Origin: Mucilaginibacter tundrae
GTDB taxonomy: Bacteria > Bacteroidota > Bacteroidia > Sphingobacteriales > Sphingobacteriaceae
NCBI RefSeq assembly: GCF_013408825.1
Contig: NZ_JACCBZ010000001.1
Coordinates: 372,001 to 436,000, forward strand
Direction: 5' to 3'
Length of the DNA stretch: 64,000 bases
Part shown: piece after piece, positions 8,463-16,590 of the stretch
How positions within the stretch are numbered: position 1 is the stretch's first letter
Layout of the letters: each line of letters starts with the position of its first letter
Made by a program: the position numbers and the translations under genes
Notes under the pieces: generated by a model
Seen by the model: only the letters and a program-made list of their open reading frames with translations
Database searches by the model: none
Told to the model about the DNA's origin: nothing

Positions 8463-8492
8463 TTGCAAATGATAGCAATTACATTAATTTTG
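8463..8492 (+). promoter_or_regulatory. Bacteroidota-type promoter of the C1 peptidase gene
   Basis: TTG at 8463-8465 lies 19 bp before TAATTTTG (8485-8492), matching the TTG / TAnnTTTG consensus of the Bacteroidota primary sigma factor. The ATG follows at 8516. Confidence 0.6.
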
Positions 8493-8515
8493 ACATCATA
8501 ACTGACCCTAAAAAA

Positions 8516-9703
8516 ATGAAATTTAAACACATTGCATTAATGCTGGCTATCTCCGTGGCTGCATTTACTTCAAAAGCCCAGGACAGCCTGGTAAACTCAT
8601 TAAAAAATAATAAAAGTGTAAACAGCAAATCAGGTTTTACGTTTACTACTATTATTGATCTGGCCAACACTTCCATAAAAAACCAGGGCTCATCAGGCAC
8701 TTGTTGGAGCTATTCAACCAACTCATTTTTGGAATCAGAAATGATCCGCGAAGGTAAAAAACCACTTGACCTTTCTCAACTATATTCCGCCCGCTGCGCT
8801 TATATCGAAAAAGGAATAAACTATGTGCGCATGCACGGTGCAGTAAGCCTTGGCGATGGCGGCGAACCACATGATGTGATCAACATGTTCCGTAAATATG
8901 GCGCTATGCCGCAGATAAATTATACCGGCTTAACCTACGGCTCTACCTACAATAACTTTGGCGAACTGGATGCTATGATGGAAGCCATGTTAAAAGTAGT
9001 TGTATCAAACCCAAATGGTCAGCTTTCAAAAAACTGGTTGCCCGCATACACCGCGGCTATTGATGCCTACTTAGGTCAGGTGCCAACCAGCTTTGATTAT
9101 ATGGGTAAAAGCTACACTCCGCAAACTTTCGCTAAGGAAGTGGTAGGCATCAATCCCGATGACTATGCAGAGTTTTCATCAGAAACCGATCATCCTTTCT
9201 ATGAAAAATACACTTTATTAGTGCCTGATAACTGGGAATACGCGCAGGTTTACAACATAAAAGTTAATGATATAACTGACATTATTGATAACGCCCTAAA
9301 GAATGGTTATACCGTGGCATGGGGTGCAGATGTATCAGAAAAGTACTTTAGCTGGACTAATGGAGTTGCTTATGTGCCCGAAAAAGAAGTAAAGGATATG
9401 ACCAAAGATGAGCGCGACCAAATGTTCAACGGCCCCAAACCTGAGCTTGATATTACTCCTGAAGTTAGACAAGCAGCTTTCGATAACTATAACACTACCG
9501 ACGACCACGGCATGCATATTGTAGGCCTTGCAAAAGATCAGAATGGCAAAGAATATTATATCGTTAAAAACTCATGGGGCCAAAGCAACGATTACAAGGG
9601 TTATTTGTATGTTACCAAAGCTTATGTTAAATATAAAACCACAGCTATATTGCTAAACAAAAACGGCGTGTTAAAAGATATCCGCCAAAAAACAGGCATT
9701 TAA
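8516..9703 (+). CDS. secreted C1 family cysteine peptidase (PepC/bleomycin-hydrolase-like)
   Basis: A 395-residue protein with signal peptide residues 1-21 (ends SKA). The papain-type triad is visible: Cys63 in NQGSSGTCWSYS, His331 in TTDDHGMHIVG, and Asn352 in VKNSWGQS. The oxyanion Gln precedes the Cys (Q58). The fold order and large insertions fit the bleomycin hydrolase/aminopeptidase C group rather than small papains. Being exported, it probably trims peptides in the periplasm or outside, unlike cytoplasmic PepC. It has its own promoter and terminator, so it is monocistronic. Confidence 0.88.
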   Translation: MKFKHIALMLAISVAAFTSKAQDSLVNSLKNNKSVNSKSGFTFTTIIDLANTSIKNQGSSGTCWSYSTNSFLESEMIREGKKPLDLSQLYSARCAYIEKGINYVRMHGAVSLGDGGEPHDVINMFRKYGAMPQINYTGLTYGSTYNNFGELDAMMEAMLKVVVSNPNGQLSKNWLPAYTAAIDAYLGQVPTSFDYMGKSYTPQTFAKEVVGINPDDYAEFSSETDHPFYEKYTLLVPDNWEYAQVYNIKVNDITDIIDNALKNGYTVAWGADVSEKYFSWTNGVAYVPEKEVKDMTKDERDQMFNGPKPELDITPEVRQAAFDNYNTTDDHGMHIVGLAKDQNGKEYYIVKNSWGQSNDYKGYLYVTKAYVKYKTTAILLNKNGVLKDIRQKTGI

Positions 9704-9720
9704 TAATTACTAGTTAATAA

Positions 9721-9755
9721 AAAGCCCAGTGCAATCACATGCATTGGGCTTTTTT
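9721..9755. terminator. bidirectional intrinsic terminator
   Basis: The 13-bp stem AAAGCCCAGTGCA (9721-9733) pairs with TGCATTGGGCTTT (9740-9752) with one wobble, followed by T residues. It sits between the convergent C1 peptidase and OmpA-lipoprotein genes and can serve both. Confidence 0.85.
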
Positions 9756-9769
9756 GCCGTTACGTGATC

Positions 9770-10300
9770 TTAATTCTGCTTACTGATCTCAACACGGCGG
9801 TTTAATATCCTTCCCTCTTCGGTTGTATTATCAGCAACGGGGTTACTTTCGCCATAACCTTGTGCTGTAATATTATCACCATTTACGCCTGAATTAATTA
9901 AATAAGCTTTTACCGCATTAGCTCTATCAACTGATAGCTCCATATTATGGGCATCTGTTCCTTCTGCCGAAGCATAACCTTTTAATATAAACTTAGCTGA
10001 TGGATCTATTTTCATTTGCGCAGCCGCATTATCTAACGCTGGATATGAACTTGTTTTTAACACACCCGAATTGAATTCAAATTGAATATTGGTGAAATTA
10101 TAATTTGGTTGCGCGGGTACCGGGGCGGGTGCCGAAGGCGCAGGAACAGGCTGCGGAGTTGGTGCTATCGGCGCTGGCTTATCGGGCTCAGTAACTGCAG
10201 GTGTGGGTTTTTGTACTAGTTTTTTTGCTTTACAGGCCTGTAAGGTGATTAACGCGGCTAAAATAAGTAACAAGGGGAAACTGGATCTGATATATTTCAT
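9770..10300 (-). CDS. OmpA-family outer-membrane lipoprotein
   Basis: A 176-residue lipoprotein with lipobox LQAC, acylated Cys23. A Pro/Ala-rich linker occupies about 30-67 and would span from membrane to cell wall. The OmpA C-terminal (Pal-like) domain covers about 70-176: FEFNSGVLKTSSYPALDNAA, KFILKGYASAEGTDAHNMELSVDRANAVKAYL and the closing NRRVEI. The domain binds diaminopimelate peptidoglycan non-covalently, tethering the outer membrane. A single-gene unit, read away from the downstream tRNA. Confidence 0.9.
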   Translation of the reverse strand: MKYIRSSFPLLLILAALITLQACKAKKLVQKPTPAVTEPDKPAPIAPTPQPVPAPSAPAPVPAQPNYNFTNIQFEFNSGVLKTSSYPALDNAAAQMKIDPSAKFILKGYASAEGTDAHNMELSVDRANAVKAYLINSGVNGDNITAQGYGESNPVADNTTEEGRILNRRVEISKQN

Positions 10301-10356
10301 GTGTGTGGTTTTAGATTAAACGCCGAATATATGCGCCTATTGTATTAGCTTTTAAG

Positions 10357-10390
10357 TTGACTTAAGGTATGGAAAATTATTTTACCTTTG
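10357..10390 (+). promoter_or_regulatory. promoter of tRNA-Ser
   Basis: TTG at 10357-10359 is followed after 23 bp by TACCTTTG (10383-10390), a TAnnTTTG -7 box, and the tRNA begins 17 bp later. Confidence 0.65.
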
Positions 10391-10406
10391 CAATCCTTAA
10401 TTTCCC

Positions 10407-10494
10407 GGAGAGGTGTCTGAGTGGTCGAAAGAGCACGCCTGGAAAGTGTGTATACGCCAAAAGTGTATCGAGGGTTCGAATCCCTCCCTCTCCG
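10407..10494 (+). tRNA. tRNA-Ser (anticodon GGA)
   Basis: An 88-nt class II tRNA. Acceptor arm GGAGAGG/CCTCTCC, anticodon stem CACGC/GTGTG around loop CTGGAAA (anticodon GGA, reads UCC/UCU), a long variable arm, and T-arm GAGGG-TTCGAAT-CCCTC. The discriminator is G; CCA is not fully encoded (GCA follows). Confidence 0.96.
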
Positions 10495-10516
10495 CAAATC
10501 CATCGTTAAATGGCCC

Positions 10517-10552
10517 AAAACCCACTTAAAATTATGTTTAAGTGGGTTTTAA
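10517..10552 (+). terminator. intrinsic terminator after tRNA-Ser
   Basis: A perfect 14-bp stem, AAAACCCACTTAAA (10517-10530) with TTTAAGTGGGTTTT (10537-10550), and a 6-nt loop. The rest of the gap to 10760 has an open frame without a start codon (about 10614-10775) that I cannot assign. Confidence 0.85.
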
Positions 10553-10759
10553 TTTGGCAGACATCGATATTTTGATAAACTGTCAGTTGAAAACTTGAAT
10601 TGAAGATTGAAAACCATTTGCCGAGGTTTTAAAGGAAGAGATTGAAGACCATAAAAATTTAAATAACCTCACAGAAAAACAGAAAGAACCTTATTCTCTA
10701 TTTTCCGTTAAGAATATAACACTTGCTTCTTCAACTGTCATACTTATTCAAGTCTATTT

Positions 10760-12223
10760 ATGCAAACCTACTTAGCCCTTTACGAAAAAGTAACAACCCT
10801 CGCGCATTTAGGATTATGGGAACGAAACCTGAACACCGGAGAAATTTACTGGAATCAAGTAGCGCAGGAAATTTATGAAACAGAAGCAGACTTTCAGCCC
10901 ACCCTTGATAAAACTTTTGCGTTTTATGTGGATCGGGAAGCACTTAAATTCTTATTCGAGAAAACGATTGAAACAGGAAACCCGGAGAGCGGCGAGTTCC
11001 AGCTCCGCACATTCACGGGGAGGTTAAAATGGGTCAAGCTCCGGATGCAGATGGAGGCTAAAGCGGGGAATGATGCTATTATTTACGGTTCGATAAAAGA
11101 CATTTCCGATCAAAGGCACCTGCTGGACACACTCGCGGAACGGGAACAACAATTCCATCACGCTTTTGACTTCGCCCCCATAGGAATGGCACTGGTGTCA
11201 CTTACCGGCGCCTGGATCAGGGTGAACCGTATGCTATGTGAAATGCTAGGTTACGAAATGAAAGACTTTTTAAATAAAACATTTCAGGATATCACCTATC
11301 CGGACGATCTTGACCTTGACCTTAGTCAGATGAATATGCTACTTGAAGGAAAAATCCCAGCTTATAGTATGGAAAAACGATACTATCGTATTGATAAACA
11401 GGTTATCTGGGTGCTTTTGAGCGTGACACTTGTAAGGGATCAACAAAATGTGCCACTTTATTTTGTTTCCCAGATCAAGGATATTAATGAACGAAAAAAT
11501 ATGGAACTTGAAAGGGATAAAGCCCTGGAGATTATCCAGACACAGAATGGCCGTTTGTTAAATTTTGCGCATATCGTTTCACATAACCTTCGTTCACACG
11601 CGGCAAACATCCAGATGATCACCAGTATGATTGGAGAAGAAGAAGATTTAGCAGAACAGGAAAATCTAATCAGCCTGCTGGGTGTAAATGCCTTAAATTT
11701 ACAAGAAACGCTGGAGCATCTTAATGAGGTTGTGGATGTGGGCAGCGATGGGGCCGAAAACCAGAAAACATTAAATCTGCTCAACGAGATTAATAAAGTA
11801 AAAAATGTTTTGTTGCCATCCCTTCAGCAAGTTAATGCCAAGCTGGTCATTCAGGTAGCACCTGAAATAGTGATAGCTACCGATCAGGCATACCTGGAGA
11901 GCATCTTGTTGAATTTATTAACCAACAGCATCAAATATCGGAAACCGAATCGCAACTTACAGATCAACGTTTTAGCAAAGCTGGAAAAAAACAAGTTAGT
12001 ACTTAAAATTAAAGACAATGGCTTGGGCATAGATCTGGGCGTAAATGGCAGCAAAATATTTGGAATGTACAATACTTTTCACGGGAACAAAGATGCACGG
12101 GGCATAGGTCTTTTTTTGGTAAAAAATCAAGTAGAAGGCATGAGAGGAACAATCAGCGTCAAAAGTAAACCAGCGGTGGGAACGACATTCGAGATCGTCT
12201 TGCCAATTAATGAAAAAGATTAA
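10760..12223 (+). CDS. PAS-domain sensor histidine kinase
   Basis: A 487-residue cytoplasmic kinase without membrane segments. Two PAS domains at about 8-118 (WERNLNTGEIYWNQVAQEIYE) and 130-245 (FHHAFDFAPIGMALVSLTGAWIRVN, then a PAC-like ending). The HisKA-type H-box is FAHIVSHNLRSHAANI near 268-283, phospho-His in SHNLR. The HATPase domain carries the N-box LLTNSIKYRK, G1-box DNGLGIDLG and a GIGLFLVK G2-box near the C-terminus. It autophosphorylates and would pass phosphate to a response regulator. None is adjacent, so it is an orphan. The PAS sensors imply a soluble or bound intracellular signal, not identified. Confidence 0.9.
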   Translation: MQTYLALYEKVTTLAHLGLWERNLNTGEIYWNQVAQEIYETEADFQPTLDKTFAFYVDREALKFLFEKTIETGNPESGEFQLRTFTGRLKWVKLRMQMEAKAGNDAIIYGSIKDISDQRHLLDTLAEREQQFHHAFDFAPIGMALVSLTGAWIRVNRMLCEMLGYEMKDFLNKTFQDITYPDDLDLDLSQMNMLLEGKIPAYSMEKRYYRIDKQVIWVLLSVTLVRDQQNVPLYFVSQIKDINERKNMELERDKALEIIQTQNGRLLNFAHIVSHNLRSHAANIQMITSMIGEEEDLAEQENLISLLGVNALNLQETLEHLNEVVDVGSDGAENQKTLNLLNEINKVKNVLLPSLQQVNAKLVIQVAPEIVIATDQAYLESILLNLLTNSIKYRKPNRNLQINVLAKLEKNKLVLKIKDNGLGIDLGVNGSKIFGMYNTFHGNKDARGIGLFLVKNQVEGMRGTISVKSKPAVGTTFEIVLPINEKD

Positions 12224-12377
12224 ATACAGGACCGGCGTTTGTAACCCAAAGTCTTTCAAAACGAGATAGATCATAAGTAATAAATCACGGCTGTTCATTT
12301 AATTTAATGCACTCAGGCTTTCTATTTTATTTCAGTTTGTTTCTTCACCGTATCAAAAAGTCCTTAAATTCTATTAA

Positions 12378-12863
12378 TCACCGATTGTAGGCCTGTTGCA
12401 AAGCCGCAACATCTACTTTTTTCATGGTCATAAAAGTCTGCGTGACGCGCGCAACCTGTTCAGGGTTACCATTTTTAAGCGCGTCAAACATTACGGTTGA
12501 AGTCACCTGCCAGGATGCGCCGTATTTATCCTTCAACCAGCCGCACTGCCTTGGTTCGCCGTCAGTTGATAAGGCTGACCAGTAGTAATCTATCTCTTCC
12601 TGTGTTTCGCAGGCTATCAGCAATGAAACCGCATCGTTAAAAGCGAACCCGTGCGGGTGCGCACTATCCATTGCCGCCAACCAGGTATGGTTTACGTAAA
12701 AATCAGCGTACAACAGCGTACCTGCATTGTCGGGACCCACGTCTTCAGGACGCGGAGCGGTGGCGCCACGTTTACCATCTCTAAATATTGAACAGTAAAA
12801 GTCGATAGCTTCATTTGCTTTACCAGCTACGTCGCCGGTATATAGCAGCGATGGAACGATCAC
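12378..12863 (-). CDS. VOC/PhnB-like glyoxalase-fold protein, possibly 5'-frameshifted
   Basis: A 161-residue protein from a GTG at 12863. The glyoxalase/VOC fold is shown by VPSLLYTGDVAGKANEAIDFY, then DNAGTLLYADFYVNHTWLAAMDSA, QEEIDYYWSALSTDGEPRQCGWLKDKYG and the C-terminal FMTMKKVDVAALQQAYN, which is characteristic of PhnB/3-demethylubiquinone methyltransferase-like proteins of unknown function. The open frame continues upstream of the GTG to a stop near 12944 (reads QLQILANSTSEERPVIVP). A different frame at 12969-12910 gives VWKDFLLKKGYWTFFTAKE. The annotated protein may therefore lack its N-terminus because of a frameshift. Confidence 0.75.
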   Translation of the reverse strand: MIVPSLLYTGDVAGKANEAIDFYCSIFRDGKRGATAPRPEDVGPDNAGTLLYADFYVNHTWLAAMDSAHPHGFAFNDAVSLLIACETQEEIDYYWSALSTDGEPRQCGWLKDKYGASWQVTSTVMFDALKNGNPEQVARVTQTFMTMKKVDVAALQQAYNR

Positions 12864-13048
12864 TGGCCTTTCTTCACTGGTTGAATTCGCCAGGATTTGT
12901 AACTGGGTTTCACTCTTTTGCAGTGAAAAATGTCCAATAGCCTTTCTTCAACAGAAAGTCTTTCCACACTGTAAAATTATGGATATATCATACCCCTCTT
13001 ATACATTACCGGCATAACTGGCCGTTAGTTGTATTTTACCCAAGCAAT

Positions 13049-14413
13049 TTGAAAGCTTTATCATTCCTGGTATTTACTTTATTCATCCTTACTTCGTGCA
13101 GCAGCATAAAACCCGCCGCGCCTGATTTACCACTATCTCCGCTGATCGAAACTGCGTTGCCTGAATCGAGAATTGATATACCGATTAGCATCAATCTTCA
13201 AAATGTCCTGAATGATTACAGCGCTAAAATTCCATTACAAATTTCGGGGGAAGGTAAGCTTGGCCCGGGTAAATATACATGGCAGGCAAACAGGCGGCCT
13301 TTTGAATTAAATTTTTTAGGCGACACCCTGCGTATTTTGGACGATGCCGGATTTAACATCAACGGTTTTTTAAAAAATCCATTTAACGGGCAATGGAAAA
13401 ATGTAGGCTCCTGCAATGCCGCGCTGAATATTGGCTTAAGCACCAGCTTCGGTATTTCCGCGGATTATAGATTGTTTAAAAACACGCATTTAACCCGGTT
13501 TGACCTGAATGCCTGTAATCTGATCGCGGGAATAAATATCACACCAGCCATAAAGCCCCAAGCGCAAGAAGTGCTTGGCAAGATACTTGATACTTTAGGC
13601 AGAAGAATAGATAATTATAACTACAAACAGTTGCTCCAGCCGGTTTGGTCATCGTTTAACAAACCGGTGAAGATTGGCGACATTGGCTACATCAACATTA
13701 ATCCTTCGGCAATCAGAGTTTGGCAGTTGACAACCTCTGGCGATATCTTAAGTTTAGTGGCGGGAATAACTGCAAAACCCATTTTTTCGCTTGCTGAACC
13801 GGCTAAAAATACAAGCATGCCTTTACCTGATCTCCTTACAACTGACACCGGTGGCAATGGGTTTAACTTACATATTGATATTCACTTAGATTATCAACCC
13901 CTGAACCAATTACTTAAGAACGCAATAGCGAACAAAGAGATAACTGTTGGTGCCAAAGGCCATCTTTTGATAAAATCAATAGGGGTCTATGGAACTGGTA
14001 ATGAGCATTTATTGATAAAAGTAAACTTTACCGGCCACCAGGATGGAATACCCTATCACGGTCTGTTCTATTTTACCTGCCTGCCCGCCTATAATCCCGA
14101 AACAGGTGACCTTTATGTAGAGAATATCGACTTTGATGCCAATACAATTACCCGGCTAAAAGAGGGGCCGACGGTATGGCTGCTGGATGCCGCAATAAAA
14201 AAATATTTTCATGATCAGCTCCATTTCAACATCTCTGGACAAATAAACAGCTTGAAAACTAAACTTAATCAGGCTTTAAATCAACTTGTTAATAATAAGT
14301 TAGTACTAAATGGGCATATAGATACCATTAAGGCTGATGCGCTGTTACCATTGAAAGACTATATATTATTGAGAGTAAGCACTGTTGGCAAATTATCAGT
14401 CAACGTTAATTAA
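13049..14413 (+). CDS. DUF4403 family lipoprotein
   Basis: A 454-residue protein starting at a TTG (MKALSFLVFTLFILTSCSS), with lipobox LTSC (Cys17), so it is exported and lipidated. The body has repeated long beta-rich segments (SRIDIPISINLQNVLNDYSAKIPLQ, later LHIDIHLDYQPLNQLLKNAI) typical of DUF4403, a tubular lipid-binding-like family of unknown function. The size matches. No ATG is available in a suitable place, and the signal sequence begins right at the TTG, which supports that start. It stands between convergent or unlinked genes. Confidence 0.75.
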   Translation: MKALSFLVFTLFILTSCSSIKPAAPDLPLSPLIETALPESRIDIPISINLQNVLNDYSAKIPLQISGEGKLGPGKYTWQANRRPFELNFLGDTLRILDDAGFNINGFLKNPFNGQWKNVGSCNAALNIGLSTSFGISADYRLFKNTHLTRFDLNACNLIAGINITPAIKPQAQEVLGKILDTLGRRIDNYNYKQLLQPVWSSFNKPVKIGDIGYININPSAIRVWQLTTSGDILSLVAGITAKPIFSLAEPAKNTSMPLPDLLTTDTGGNGFNLHIDIHLDYQPLNQLLKNAIANKEITVGAKGHLLIKSIGVYGTGNEHLLIKVNFTGHQDGIPYHGLFYFTCLPAYNPETGDLYVENIDFDANTITRLKEGPTVWLLDAAIKKYFHDQLHFNISGQINSLKTKLNQALNQLVNNKLVLNGHIDTIKADALLPLKDYILLRVSTVGKLSVNVN

Positions 14414-14513
14414 ATCTACTTTCTCATTTTGGCTACAAAATCCCTCAATTAGGCTACAAGTGGTCAGCGCCGTCTGTCGACCTTTGTTGCGTTATTAATT
14501 TAAATATAAAATC

Positions 14514-15368
14514 ATGACACATCAAAGTGATAATTCAAGTACAAACAAAGTTTGGTTCATTACGGGCGCTTCCCGAGGTTTCGGTCGCGTTTGGGCGGAT
14601 GCAGCGCTAAAACGTGGCGATAAAGTTGCCGCTACCGCGCGCAAGCTGGAAAGCATTGCAGATCTCAAAGAAAAATATGGCGAAAGTGTGTTGACTTTGG
14701 AACTCGACGTAACCAAACCCGATCAAGCGAAGGCTGCGGTGGAACAAGCCCACGAGCATTTCGGAAAGCTCGATATCGTTCTTAACAATGCCGGTTATTC
14801 GCTTGTAGGTACGATAGAGGAAGCCAGCGCCGACGATGTACGCGCGCTGTATGAAACAAATATTTTAGGCCCAATTGCCGTTATACAGGCGGCGTTGCCA
14901 TTGTTGCGGGCACAAGGCTACGGCCACATCCTCGGCACATCGAGCGGCCTTGGGCATGTAACGCTGCCGGTTATCGGTTATTATTGTTCTTCAAAATGGG
15001 CTTTCGAAGCGATACACGAGAGCCTGGCTAAAGAGGTTGAAGCTTTTGGCATTAAAGTAACGATCATCGAACCCGGCGCCTATGCTACCGAGTTTGGGAG
15101 CCAGGAATCATTGAAGTTTGCACCAGGGCTCGACATATATGAAGATTTTAAAACACAGTTTTTTGGACGGTTAAGGGGTATGGAAAGAGGCGATCCAAAT
15201 GCAACGCCGGACGCCCTGTTTAAAGTTGTAGATGCAGAGAACCCGCCACTAAGGTTTAATCTTGGGAGCCATAATTTGCCATGGGTACGTGCCGCTTATG
15301 CCGACCGGTTAGCAACCTGGGAAGCGTGGGATGCCGTATCAAGCGCGGCGCAGGGAGATGCAGAGTAA
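14514..15368 (+). CDS. short-chain dehydrogenase/reductase
   Basis: A 284-residue classical SDR. Cofactor motif TGASRGFGR (about 18-25), NNAG (91-94) and the catalytic set Ser143/Ser144, Tyr157 and Lys161 (YYCSSK). It is an NAD(P)H-dependent oxidoreductase acting on an alcohol or carbonyl substrate that cannot be deduced. An AraC-family regulator gene follows 71 bp downstream on the same strand, and a long palindrome lies between them. SDR plus AraC units of this kind are often stress- or aldehyde-induced, which here is inference. Confidence 0.9.
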   Translation: MTHQSDNSSTNKVWFITGASRGFGRVWADAALKRGDKVAATARKLESIADLKEKYGESVLTLELDVTKPDQAKAAVEQAHEHFGKLDIVLNNAGYSLVGTIEEASADDVRALYETNILGPIAVIQAALPLLRAQGYGHILGTSSGLGHVTLPVIGYYCSSKWAFEAIHESLAKEVEAFGIKVTIIEPGAYATEFGSQESLKFAPGLDIYEDFKTQFFGRLRGMERGDPNATPDALFKVVDAENPPLRFNLGSHNLPWVRAAYADRLATWEAWDAVSSAAQGDAE

Positions 15369-15385
15369 TTGCTTAGAAAGAATTA

Positions 15386-15422
15386 ATTATAACCGGTAAT
15401 TAAAATCATTATCGGTTATAAT
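15386..15422. promoter_or_regulatory. 37-bp imperfect palindrome (operator or hairpin)
   Basis: The arms ATTATAACCGGTAAT (15386-15400) and ATTATCGGTTATAAT (15408-15422) are inverted with one mismatch around a 7-bp spacer. It lies 17 bp before the AraC-family start codon. No T-run follows, so an operator fits better than a terminator. Confidence 0.55.
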
Positions 15423-15439
15423 CGCATTAACTTAACAAT

Positions 15440-16360
15440 ATGAAAAAGGAAGAAAATATTGATCGCACTTTTGATTCTTTATCGGCTATACACCAGGCTT
15501 TCGGTTTACCAAAACCTCAGCATCCGTTAATAGCGTTAATTAATGGTAGTAAAGGCAATGTTGAAATAAGGCCACCATCTGGTTCTCATGTGCTTAAATT
15601 TTATAAAATATCTTACAAACTAAAACTTAGCGGGAAATTAAAATATGGCCAGGATTATTATGATTTTGATGAGGGTGGTTTATTATTCGCCGCTCCTAAC
15701 CAAGTAATTGGCGGTAATGCGGAAGATACCAGGGATTGCTCACAATATACCTTACTGATACATCCGGATTTTTTGCTTACTTATCCTTTAGCAAAAAAAA
15801 TTAAGCAATACGGCTTCTTTTCTTATTCAGCCAATGAAGCATTGCATCTATCTGATAAAGAAAAAGAAACTATTATTTCCATCTTCGAGATAATTGAAGA
15901 GGAGTTGAACAGCCGGATTGATGATTTTAGCCAGGATGTTATCATTTCTCAGATAGAGTTACTACTGAATTATGCTAATCGTTTTTACAGGCGCCAATTT
16001 ATTACCCGCAAAGCAATAAGCAACGATCTATTGCAAAAACTGGAAGAAATTTTAGACAAATATTTCAATAATGAGACATCCTTAAACCGGGGAATCCCTA
16101 CTGTCCAATACCTTTCTGAAAAACTGAATATATCACCAAGCTATTTGAGTGATATGTTGCGTTCGCTTACAGGGCAAAACGCGCAGCAACACATACACAA
16201 TAAATTAATTGAAAAAGCGAAGGAAAAATTATCTGCAACCAACTTATCGGTAAGTGAAGTTGCTTACGAGTTGGGGTTTGAACACCCACAATCATTTAGT
16301 AAATTATTCAAGACAAAAACTAATCTTTCGCCATTAGAATTTAGACGGTCTTTTAACTAA
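15440..16360 (+). CDS. AraC family transcriptional regulator
   Basis: A 306-residue protein. The N-terminal ~190 residues form a cupin-like sensor region (HVLKFYKISYKLKLSG, DFDEGGLLFAAPNQV). The C-terminal ~100 residues have two helix-turn-helix motifs: VQYLSEKLNISPSYLSDMLR and LSVSEVAYELGFEHPQSFSKLFK, ending in the TNLSPLEFR motif of the AraC/XylS family. It probably controls the SDR gene upstream and itself through the palindrome at 15386-15422. Its stop overlaps the convergent small Cys-protein gene by 4 bp. Confidence 0.9.
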   Translation: MKKEENIDRTFDSLSAIHQAFGLPKPQHPLIALINGSKGNVEIRPPSGSHVLKFYKISYKLKLSGKLKYGQDYYDFDEGGLLFAAPNQVIGGNAEDTRDCSQYTLLIHPDFLLTYPLAKKIKQYGFFSYSANEALHLSDKEKETIISIFEIIEEELNSRIDDFSQDVIISQIELLLNYANRFYRRQFITRKAISNDLLQKLEEILDKYFNNETSLNRGIPTVQYLSEKLNISPSYLSDMLRSLTGQNAQQHIHNKLIEKAKEKLSATNLSVSEVAYELGFEHPQSFSKLFKTKTNLSPLEFRRSFN

Positions 16361-16587
16361 TATTCACCTGCGTGCGCCGTAAAGTGCGGGCAACTGTCCC
16401 GTGCAGATAAATAAATTTGGTTGTGATCACATAAACCATCCTGATCCCGCACAGAAGCAAATCCCGAACTCATGATCGTGAGTCCGGCATAAGTTGATTC
16501 TATAATAGCAGGGTCGTTTTGAAAATGTGCGCATAGTCCGCACATCGCCTCCGATTTTCCTGATTGTATGAAATTAAAAATCTTCAT
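16357..16587 (-). CDS. four-cysteine small protein, 76 aa, in operon with yeiH
   Basis: A 76-residue soluble protein with four cysteines: a CxxC pair at C16/C19 (EAMCGLCAHF), then C53 (DGLCDHNQ) and C66 (RDSCPHF). The spacing suggests a Zn2+ or Fe-S site. I do not recognise a named domain. It starts 3 bp after the stop of the YeiH exporter gene on the same strand, so the two are certainly cotranscribed and probably act together. A role in sulfur or redox handling is inferred from that context only. Confidence 0.75.
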   Translation of the reverse strand: MKIFNFIQSGKSEAMCGLCAHFQNDPAIIESTYAGLTIMSSGFASVRDQDGLCDHNQIYLSARDSCPHFTAHAGEY

Positions 16588-16590
16588 TCG

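Noticed and set aside
10614..10775. Open frame after tRNA-Ser (AEVLKEEIEDHKNLNNLTEK...)
   Set aside because: Protein-like but no start codon, stop just upstream and no family; kept only as a note.
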